From an uncultured Bacteroidales bacterium (GTDB lineage: Bacteria > Bacteroidota > Bacteroidia > Bacteroidales > Paludibacteraceae): DNA of 13,677 nt. Below, one piece after another: positions 1 through 5,796 of this stretch (its first letter is position 1; every line of letters starts with the position of its first letter). A program made the position numbers and the translations under genes. The stretch is taken from assembly GCA_937886455.1 (NCBI GenBank), contig CALGCU010000094.1:1-13677 (forward strand). The letters are read 5' to 3'. The notes below the pieces were generated by a model. It saw nothing but the letters and a program-made list of their open reading frames with translations. It had not been told where the DNA came from and made no database searches.

Positions 1-2
1 GC

Positions 3-56
3 ATAAAAAATAAATAAATTTATTTTGTTCTGCTTTCGGTTTGCACTATCTTTGCA
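3..56 (+). repeat. Promoter-bearing dispersed repeat, copy in front of waaA
   Basis: Positions 3-56 match the reverse complement of 8320-8373 at 51 of 54 bases, including an unbroken 31-base match at 3-33. The mismatches are at 34, 45 and 55. The block contains a perfect 14-base AT palindrome at 12-25 (AAATAAATTTATTT) and the full waaA promoter. It may begin before the window, since position 1 is within a few bases of its left edge. The match is seen directly; that it is a member of a wider genomic repeat family is inference. Confidence 0.85.
24..54 (+). promoter_or_regulatory. waaA-hisS promoter, Bacteroidetes type
   Basis: A -33 box TTTG (24-27) and a -7 box TATCTTTG (47-54) are separated by 19 bases, a full match to the known Bacteroides consensus TTTG-N19/21-TAnnTTTG read by the Bacteroidetes primary sigma factor. 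Transcription should start around 60-62, leaving an untranslated leader of about 17 bases. The AT-rich palindrome just upstream could act as an UP-like element (inference). No Shine-Dalgarno sequence precedes the ATG at 78, as is usual in this phylum. Confidence 0.8.
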
Positions 57-77
57 GAATACTTAAAAGTAGTACTA

Positions 78-1271
78 ATGTTTGAATCTTTATATTTTCT
101 TTGTGTGCGGATTGCGGCTTTGTTTAATAAGAAGGCGCGCAGTTTGTCACATGGAGAACGGAATGCCCTTAATCATCTCAAAGAACATATTCTACCTAAT
201 GAACACTATATCTGGTTTCATGCTGCTTCAGTGGGAGAGTTTGAACAAGGACGACCTGTTATTGAACGAATCAGACGGCAATATCCGGAGAAAAAGATTC
301 TTCTGACTTTCTTCTCTCCTTCAGGCTATGAATTACGTAAGAATTATGCTGGTGTGGATGTAGTTGCTTATTTGCCTTTTGCTACAAAAAAGAAGGTGCA
401 AAGCTTCCTAGATGTAGTAAAACCTGAGATGGCGGTGTTTGTGAAGTATGAATTTTGGCCTAATTACCTAAAGCAACTACACAAAAGAGCCATTCCCACT
501 TATCTGATAGCAGGGATATTTCGTCCATCACAATTGTTCTTCCGTTGGTATGGAGGGACATATAGAAAGTGTCTGACCTATTTCACGCATCTTTTCTTAC
601 AAGATGATGACTCAGCCGCATTGTTGGCTAAACATAATATTCTTAACACCACAGTGTGTGGCGACCCTCGTTTTGATAGAGTGGTGGAGATAGCACAAGA
701 GGCTAAAGACCTGCCTATCTTGCAACAGTTTGCACAAGGTGCTCCGGTGATTGTAGCTGGTAGTACATGGTTGCCTGATGAAGAACTCTTGGCGCGTTAT
801 TTTCAGGAAAATGAAAAGGTGAAACTGGTGATTGTTCCACATGAGACTGACAAGCAACATTTGCATGCCATCTATCATTTGATGCATGGACGCTATGTGC
901 GTTACACAGAAGCTACTCCTCAAAATCTTGAGTTTGCACGTTGTCTGGTGGTGGACACAGTAGGTATTCTCTCAAGCATCTATCGTTATGCCACAGTGGC
1001 TTATGTAGGTGGTGGATTTGGTGTGGGCATACACAATACGCTTGAAGCTGCTGTATATGGATGTCCAGTAGTGTTTGGACCCAAATATGCTAAGTTTAGA
1101 GAAGCCCACGGACTGATTGACTGTCAGGGTGCCTACTCTGTAAAGAATTATAAGACGTTTAAGAACACTATGGATAGATTGCTTCAAGCACAGAATGATG
1201 ATGCTGCAAGGCTTTATGTCATTGAGAATTGTGGCGCAACAGAGGCAATCTTTAAGGCAATAATGAAATAA
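78..1271 (+). CDS. waaA: 3-deoxy-D-manno-octulosonic acid (Kdo) transferase
   Basis: This family GT30 enzyme (WaaA/KdtA) adds Kdo from CMP-Kdo to the lipid A precursor at the inner face of the cytoplasmic membrane, founding the LPS core. The 397 residues fit the family. The hydrophobic N-terminal stretch (about 2-16) is the likely membrane anchor. The N-terminal domain holds HAASVGEFEQ (48-57), whose E54 aligns with the catalytic base of the family, and VKYEFWPN (122-129). GDPRFDRV (195-202) and AGSTW (227-231) lead into the C-terminal GT-B domain, with PHETD (254-258) and the nucleotide-sugar signature around GGGFGVGIHNTLEAAVYG (311-328). The ATG at 78 lies 23 bases after the -7 box, and no upstream in-frame start fits. 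hisS follows after 19 bases, so the two are probably co-transcribed. Whether it adds one or two Kdo units cannot be read from the sequence. Confidence 0.95.
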   Translation: MFESLYFLCVRIAALFNKKARSLSHGERNALNHLKEHILPNEHYIWFHAASVGEFEQGRPVIERIRRQYPEKKILLTFFSPSGYELRKNYAGVDVVAYLPFATKKKVQSFLDVVKPEMAVFVKYEFWPNYLKQLHKRAIPTYLIAGIFRPSQLFFRWYGGTYRKCLTYFTHLFLQDDDSAALLAKHNILNTTVCGDPRFDRVVEIAQEAKDLPILQQFAQGAPVIVAGSTWLPDEELLARYFQENEKVKLVIVPHETDKQHLHAIYHLMHGRYVRYTEATPQNLEFARCLVVDTVGILSSIYRYATVAYVGGGFGVGIHNTLEAAVYGCPVVFGPKYAKFREAHGLIDCQGAYSVKNYKTFKNTMDRLLQAQNDDAARLYVIENCGATEAIFKAIMK

Positions 1272-1290
1272 CTATTAATTATTAAGGTAT

Positions 1291-2652
1291 ATGCAAAAAC
1301 CAAGTATTCCAAAGGGAACGCGTGACTTTACGCCTGAAGAAATGGCGAAACGCAATTATATTTTTGATACGATTAAATCGGTTTTTAGATTGTATGGTTA
1401 TCAACAAATCGAGACTCCCGCCATGGAAAACCTTTCTACCCTTATGGGGAAGTATGGTGAAGAGGGCGATAAATTGTTGTTTAAAATACTTAATTCGGGT
1501 GATTTCATGACGAATGTGCCGGAACAGGAATGGGCGGAAAAGAACAGCGTGAAACTCACAAAATTGATTTCTGAAAAGGGATTAAGATATGATCTCACCG
1601 TGCCTTTTGCACGTTTTGTGGTGCAAAACAGAGATAAACTTTCATTCCCTTTCAAACGCTATCAAATTCAGCCGGTGTGGAGAGCTGACCGTCCGCAGAA
1701 AGGACGCTATCGTGAGTTCTATCAATGTGATGTTGATGTGGTGGGCAGTGATAGTTTGCTCAATGAATTGGAACTTATTCAGATGGTAGATGAGGTCTAT
1801 CGTCGTTTGAATGTGAGAGTGTGTCTGAAGATTAACAACAGAAAAATCCTTACCGGAATTGCTGAAATCATTGGTGAAGCCGACAGAATTATTGATATTA
1901 CTGTGGCGATTGACAAACTGGATAAGATTGGTCTTGACAAGGTAAATGAAGAATTACTTGCTAAGGGAGTGAGCCAAGAGGCTGTGCAACGTTTACAACC
2001 TATCTTGCATCTGAATGGCACTAATCAGGAGAAACTCCAGTCGCTAAAAGATATTCTTGCCGAATCTGAGGTAGGTATGAAGGGTGTGGAAGAGATGGAA
2101 ACCATCTTTGCTTTGTGTGATAAAGTGGTAATAAACACTCCGATTGAATTGGACCTTACTTTGGCGCGTGGACTCAACTACTACACAGGTGCCATCTTTG
2201 AGGTGAAAGCGCTGGATGTACAGATTGGTAGCATCACGGGAGGTGGAAGATATGACAACCTTACGGGTGTGTTCGGCATGGATGGAATGTCGGGTGTGGG
2301 TATCTCTTTTGGTGCAGACCGTATCTATGATGTGCTCAATCAACTGGATCTTTATCCGAAGACCAATACAGAAAACACACAAGTACTCTTCGTGTGCTTC
2401 GGACCGGATGAACAACACTATGCTTTGCCTTGGATGCAGATGTTAAGGGCTAATGGCGTGAATGTGGAAATCTATCCGGAGGTGGCAAAGATGAAGAAGC
2501 AGATGGGTTATGCTGATAATAAGAAGATTCCTTATGTGGCGATTGTGGGGGGTGATGAGATGGCTAACAACACTGTGATGCTCAAGAATATGCTTACAGG
2601 CGAGCAGTCACCATGTACACAAGACCAAATCCTGCAAAAGGTGAGGGAATAA
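1291..2652 (+). CDS. hisS: Histidyl-tRNA synthetase
   Basis: This class II aminoacyl-tRNA synthetase charges tRNA-His with histidine in the cytoplasm. The 453 residues are somewhat longer than the roughly 420 of E. coli HisRS and match what I recall of Bacteroides. GTRDF (9-13) opens the catalytic core. Motif 2 lies at about 124-152, with the ATP-binding arginine in VWRADRP (129-135). The HisRS-specific signature LARGLNYYTG is at 291-300. Motif 3 spans GGGRYDNL (317-324) to GVGISFGADR (335-344). The C-terminal anticodon-binding domain covers about 362-453. The INNRKILTGI stretch (181-190) resembles the equivalent part of eukaryote-like HisRS more than the E. coli type; this is an impression and was not tested by tree. 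It sits 19 bases after waaA with no separate promoter seen. Confidence 0.97.
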   Translation: MQKPSIPKGTRDFTPEEMAKRNYIFDTIKSVFRLYGYQQIETPAMENLSTLMGKYGEEGDKLLFKILNSGDFMTNVPEQEWAEKNSVKLTKLISEKGLRYDLTVPFARFVVQNRDKLSFPFKRYQIQPVWRADRPQKGRYREFYQCDVDVVGSDSLLNELELIQMVDEVYRRLNVRVCLKINNRKILTGIAEIIGEADRIIDITVAIDKLDKIGLDKVNEELLAKGVSQEAVQRLQPILHLNGTNQEKLQSLKDILAESEVGMKGVEEMETIFALCDKVVINTPIELDLTLARGLNYYTGAIFEVKALDVQIGSITGGGRYDNLTGVFGMDGMSGVGISFGADRIYDVLNQLDLYPKTNTENTQVLFVCFGPDEQHYALPWMQMLRANGVNVEIYPEVAKMKKQMGYADNKKIPYVAIVGGDEMANNTVMLKNMLTGEQSPCTQDQILQKVRE

Positions 2653-2660
2653 GAGTTATG

Positions 2661-2690
2661 TTCGCTCGCTTTTAACATAGGGCGAGTGAA
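2661..2690 (+). terminator. Hairpin just after hisS, possible terminator
   Basis: TTCGCTCGC (2661-2669) pairs with GCGAGTGAA (2682-2690), 8 of 9 positions, around a 12-base loop, starting 8 bases after the hisS stop. A second overlapping pairing is TATGTT/AACATA. No T-run follows on the plus strand, so it is not a standard intrinsic terminator. It could be a Rho-linked or processing hairpin for the waaA-hisS transcript. Confidence 0.35.
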
Positions 2691-2714
2691 TGTCTGCTAC
2701 ATAAAAACAATTAT

Positions 2715-2747
2715 CGGACACCAATAAAAAATAATTATTGTTGTCCG
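2715..2747. repeat. Inverted repeat, first copy of a 21-base direct repeat
   Basis: CGGACACCAATAA (2715-2727) pairs with TTATTGTTGTCCG (2735-2747), 12 of 13 positions, with a 7-base loop. The left arm and loop (2715-2735) recur exactly at 2911-2931. The hairpin lies between convergent transcripts. Read on the minus strand it is followed by a T-rich stretch, so a back-up terminator role is possible. Confidence 0.75.
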
Positions 2748-2764
2748 TTAAAAAAGAAATTTAT

Positions 2765-2816
2765 TCCTATCTAGTGGTCCCGAGATGGTCCCGAGGTGGT
2801 CGCGGGGATGATAGGA
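2765..2816. repeat. 11-base tandem array in an inverted-repeat frame, copy 1
   Basis: TCCTATC (2765-2771) and its exact inverse GATAGGA (2810-2816) bracket a TAG linker and three 11-base units: TGGTCCCGAGA (2775-2785), TGGTCCCGAGG (2786-2796) and TGGTCGCGGGG (2797-2807). The right end reads ATGATAGGA (2808-2816). The same frame with different units occurs at 8506-8568. The units are GC-rich compared with the surrounding DNA. No reading frame crosses it. Its function is unknown. Confidence 0.8.
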
Positions 2817-2861
2817 GATTTCAATAAGCTCATAAGAGGGGCTTGTCTGATATGAAAATAA

Positions 2862-2893
2862 CTCCCAACTTATCTATTTCAGCAAATTGGGAG
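2862..2893. repeat. Short inverted repeat in the convergent gap
   Basis: CTCCCAA (2862-2868) pairs exactly with TTGGGAG (2887-2893) across an 18-base loop. It is seen directly, but with a 7-base stem and long loop it could arise by chance. No T-run follows on either strand. Confidence 0.35.
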
Positions 2894-2910
2894 GGAATTC
2901 AAGTCTTTAG

Positions 2911-2951
2911 CGGACACCAATAAAAAATAATACAAACCAATTTGTATTATT
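2911..2951. repeat. Second copy of the 21-base direct repeat with its own hairpin
   Basis: Positions 2911-2931 repeat 2715-2735 exactly (21 bases). Here the repeat runs into a different, perfect hairpin: AATAATACAAA (2926-2936) against TTTGTATTATT (2941-2951) with a CCAA loop. The two copies therefore share a left half but have different right arms. It lies 10 bases from the minus-strand terminator at 2961. Confidence 0.75.
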
Positions 2952-2960
2952 CGGTAAAAT

Positions 2961-2995
2961 AAAAAGAGCGATACTCGTCTATGAGCATCGCTCTT
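2961..2995 (-). terminator. Intrinsic terminator of the ftsK-lolA-trxB-adh operon
   Basis: On the minus strand, AAGAGCGAT (complement of 2987-2995) pairs with ATCGCTCTT (complement of 2964-2972), a perfect 9-base stem with an inner CTC/GAG pairing. It is followed directly by a T-rich tail, TTTTTATTTTAC. It begins 21 bases past the stop codon of the dehydrogenase gene at 3017. On the plus strand no T-run follows, so it acts in the minus direction only. Confidence 0.85.
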
Positions 2996-3016
2996 GAATG
3001 ATGTATTGTTGCGTGA

Positions 3017-4162
3017 TTATAGTGCTTTTTCGAGGATACAACGTGCCATGTCTCCATCTACGTTTTGCGCTTCTCCATAGTGTACATTTCTTTCAGTGAA
3101 GCGTTGAGCGATAATGTCAATGATTTCTTGTCCTGCTCCGGCTTCTGATAGGCTGGTGCGAAGTCCTAATGATTGGAAGAAATTCTTGGTGAGCGTAATG
3201 GCTTGGTTGATACGTTGGTCTTCGTCTTCATCTGTAAGATGCCAAACTCGTGTGGCGTATTGTAGTAATTTTGCTCTTTTTTGTTCTTTTAACACTGTGA
3301 GTAGTGCTGTGTGTACCATAGCTAGTGATTCGCCGTGAGTAACACCAAGTAGTGCTGTTAGTTCATGGCCAATCATGTGTGTTGCCCAGTCTTGTGTGAC
3401 TCCCATGCGTATCATGTCGTTGAGTGCCAGTGTGGCAGAGAGTACATAGTCGCAACGAAGGTCATAATTGTTGGGTTCTGCTTTGAGTAGAGGAGCTATT
3501 TCTACTATGGTTTGCAGGATTCCTTCTGCCCATCTGTCCATGACACGTGATTGACCCGGTGTGGTCATGTATTGTTCCATGACGTGGACAAATATATCGG
3601 CAAGGCTGCATGCTACCTGATGTGGTGGCAGTGTGTAGGTCACTTCGGGGTCGAGTATGGAGAATTGTGGATAGGTGGAGTAGAATGCAAATTTCTCTTG
3701 GAGGGTTTTGCATGATATTACTGCTCCACTATTCATTTCTGATCCTGTAGCCGGAAGTGTCATGACACTGGCAAAGGGTAAATAGGTCTTGCTGTAGCCT
3801 TTTTTTACAAGTTCCCATGGGTCAAGCTCAGGGTGTGTGAGGGCTGATGCAATGAGTTTGGTACCGTCAAGCACAGAGCCTCCTCCTACAGCGAGTAGGT
3901 AGTTTACTTTTTCTTCTCTGCCTAATTGTATGGCTTTTCGTAGTGTTTCTATTGTTGGGTTGGGTTCTATGCCCCAAAATTCTACATGGTTGTGGTTTTG
4001 TAGTGCTGCTTTAACTTGTTGGTAAACTCCATTCTTCTTGACTGATCCTCCTCCGAATGTAACCATTATTTTTGCATCGGTGGGGACGAGTGTTTCGAGT
4101 CGTGCGATTTGCCCTTTTCCGAATACCAGGCGTGTTGGGTTGCAGTATTCAAAGTTTTGCAT
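3017..4162 (-). CDS. Iron-type alcohol dehydrogenase, YqhD-like NADPH-dependent aldehyde reductase
   Basis: This is a group III metal-dependent dehydrogenase. By similarity to E. coli YqhD it should reduce short-chain and lipid-derived aldehydes to alcohols with NADPH in the cytoplasm. Its 381 residues compare with 387 in YqhD, and long stretches match what I recall of that protein, such as FGKG (14-17), GGGSVKK (37-43), IEPNP (65-69), AVGGGSVLDGTK (91-102), LPATGSE (136-142) and QDWATHM (257-263). The four metal ligands appear as D189, H193, H262 and H276, at the spacing used by YqhD and FucO. The GGGSVKK loop is at the cofactor-binding site of YqhD, which favours NADPH, though this is not decisive. 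It starts 6 bases after trxB and ends just before a strong terminator, so it is the last gene of the ftsK operon. A butanol-dehydrogenase label is the main alternative. The physiological substrate is unknown. Confidence 0.9.
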   Translation of the reverse strand: MQNFEYCNPTRLVFGKGQIARLETLVPTDAKIMVTFGGGSVKKNGVYQQVKAALQNHNHVEFWGIEPNPTIETLRKAIQLGREEKVNYLLAVGGGSVLDGTKLIASALTHPELDPWELVKKGYSKTYLPFASVMTLPATGSEMNSGAVISCKTLQEKFAFYSTYPQFSILDPEVTYTLPPHQVACSLADIFVHVMEQYMTTPGQSRVMDRWAEGILQTIVEIAPLLKAEPNNYDLRCDYVLSATLALNDMIRMGVTQDWATHMIGHELTALLGVTHGESLAMVHTALLTVLKEQKRAKLLQYATRVWHLTDEDEDQRINQAITLTKNFFQSLGLRTSLSEAGAGQEIIDIIAQRFTERNVHYGEAQNVDGDMARCILEKAL

Positions 4163-4168
4163 AGTGTG

Positions 4169-5107
4169 TTAGTGTTGTTGATTTTGTAAATATCTTTCAG
4201 CTTCGATGGCTGCTTTACATCCTGAAGCGGCTGCGGTAATGGCTTGTCTGTAGTGAGGATCTGCCACGTCTCCTGCTGCGAATACTCCCGGTACGTTGGT
4301 CATAGGTCGTCCGTCTTGTGTTTTGATGTATCCGATTTCGTCTGTTTCAATGTATGGTTTGAATACATCTGAGTTGGGTTTATGTCCGATGGCTAGGAAG
4401 AATCCGTCTATGTCAATGTGTACCATTTCTTCGTCGGGTTCTCCTTTTCGTTTTATCAGGTTGGCTCCTTCCACTCCGTTTTCTCCTGTGAGGCCTATTG
4501 TGTTGTGTTCAAATAGCACTTCAATGTTTTCAGTATTCATGACGCGTTCTACCATGATTTTGGATGCGCGAAGGTAGTTTTTTCTTACAATCATATACAC
4601 TTTTTTGCATAGTCCTGCCAAATATGTGGCTTCTTCGCATGCTGTGTCTCCTCCTCCTACTACAGCTACTGTTTTTTTTCTGTAGAAGAATCCGTCGCAT
4701 GTGGCGCATGCTGATACACCCATTCCGGCGTATTTTTGTTCATCGGCGAGTCCGAGGTATTTTGCTGATGCTCCTGTGGCAATGATGACGGTGTCGGCTT
4801 CAATTTGGTGTTCTCCGTCTATTTCAACTATTTTTGGTGAGACGGAGAAGTCTACTTTTGTAACGATTCCCCATCGTATGTCTGCTCCGAAGCGTTTGGC
4901 TTGAGCGCGAAGGTCGTCCATCATTTGTCCTCCTTGTACTCCTTCTGGGTATCCTGGGAAGTTCTCAATTTCTGTGGTTTGTGTGAGTTGTCCTCCGGGT
5001 TGCATTCCTTCGTAGAGGATGGGTTGAATGTTAGCGCGTGATGCGTAGATGGCTGCTGTGAATCCTGCAGGTCCTGAACCGATAATTAGGCAACGTGTTT
5101 TTTCCAT
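4169..5107 (-). CDS. trxB: Thioredoxin-disulfide reductase
   Basis: This flavoenzyme moves electrons from NADPH through FAD and a redox-active disulfide to thioredoxin in the cytoplasm. The 312 residues match the low-molecular-weight family. The FAD-binding GSGPAG is at 10-15, with GGQL (38-41) and the NFPGYPEG stretch (49-56) following. The active-site CATC is at C134-C137. The NADPH-binding GGGDTACEEA is at 151-160, with VRKNYLRAS (174-182) in place of the usual HRRxxFRA for the phosphate contact. The second FAD motif, GVFAAGDVAD, is at 274-283. It sits 6 bases after the lolA-like gene and 6 before the dehydrogenase, so the three are translated from one message. Nothing is missing from the catalytic set. 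Confidence 0.96.
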   Translation of the reverse strand: MEKTRCLIIGSGPAGFTAAIYASRANIQPILYEGMQPGGQLTQTTEIENFPGYPEGVQGGQMMDDLRAQAKRFGADIRWGIVTKVDFSVSPKIVEIDGEHQIEADTVIIATGASAKYLGLADEQKYAGMGVSACATCDGFFYRKKTVAVVGGGDTACEEATYLAGLCKKVYMIVRKNYLRASKIMVERVMNTENIEVLFEHNTIGLTGENGVEGANLIKRKGEPDEEMVHIDIDGFFLAIGHKPNSDVFKPYIETDEIGYIKTQDGRPMTNVPGVFAAGDVADPHYRQAITAAASGCKAAIEAERYLQNQQH

Positions 5108-5113
5108 GATAAT

Positions 5114-5740
5114 TTATCTTAAATCGTTAATAATCGAATTGGGATATTGTTGTGATGATACTGAGAATTTTTTCTCATCAATCGTGAGATTATGTTGTAG
5201 ATTGGTGAGTACTAATGTGGTAACATTGCCACGTGATGCTTCGAGCACAAGTTTTACGGGCAGTGTAGTGTCTTTACGTAGTGTGACAATGAGTTTTCTG
5301 ATTTCTGAATGTTCTTCTTTAGGATAGAACACGATGACATAACCTTCTTTGTAGCGCTCTTTGTCATAAAATTGAAGTGTGCATGTACGCTTGAATTGCT
5401 TTAGAATGAGCAATGGATTAGTGCCTGCCAGGTCGTCTGACGTGGGATTTGAGATGGTTAATTCATTGTTTTCTTCGCTATACACCCACTGTGTGGTTCC
5501 ATCATAATAGACTTCATTTTCTCCCATCGTGAGATGAAATTTATTGCCTTTCATGAGCACTTTGCCGCGATAGATGTCGGGGTCGTCAATCATGTCTTCT
5601 TGCAGGGCAAGTGTGAAGTTGGCTTGCAGAGCATTCTTGTCCATCAAACTTATCATTTTAGTGATGAGTTCGTCCGGCGTTTGTCCTATTATTGGTACTA
5701 AAGCCTGTAAGAAAAGTGTGATGATGAATATTTTTTTCAT
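5114..5740 (-). CDS. LolA-like periplasmic lipoprotein carrier
   Basis: The 208-residue protein has a signal peptide: MKK, a hydrophobic core at about 4-18, and likely cleavage near residue 20. The mature part fits the LolA/LppX-like half-barrel fold. It has a run of alternating strands, including YRGKVLMKGNKFHL (57-70), the YYDGTTQWVYSEENNEL stretch (78-94), and a PLLIL helix after NPTSDDLAGTN. LolA receives lipoproteins released by the LolCDE transporter and delivers them across the periplasm to the outer membrane. It lies 56 bases behind ftsK and 6 ahead of trxB; the ftsK-lolA order is one I recall from other Bacteroidales. I leave the symbol blank because LolA relatives in this phylum have diverged and can be paralogous. 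Confidence 0.82.
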   Translation of the reverse strand: MKKIFIITLFLQALVPIIGQTPDELITKMISLMDKNALQANFTLALQEDMIDDPDIYRGKVLMKGNKFHLTMGENEVYYDGTTQWVYSEENNELTISNPTSDDLAGTNPLLILKQFKRTCTLQFYDKERYKEGYVIVFYPKEEHSEIRKLIVTLRKDTTLPVKLVLEASRGNVTTLVLTNLQHNLTIDEKKFSVSSQQYPNSIINDLR

Positions 5741-5796
5741 GATTGTCTGAGTTGTTTTGATGTAAACAGTACAATATCAATGCCATCTTTGATAAT

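Noticed and set aside
2044..2418. 124-codon minus-strand frame inside hisS
   Set aside because: It lies wholly opposite conserved hisS coding sequence, has no family features and no promoter, so it is a shadow frame.
2765..2816. Tandem array considered as a CRISPR array
   Set aside because: The units are 11 bases with no spacers, only three or four copies occur, and no cas gene is nearby.
4296..4904. Plus-strand frames opposite trxB
   Set aside because: They overlap conserved trxB motifs in antisense, and their composition follows the codon pattern of trxB; no independent signal supports them.
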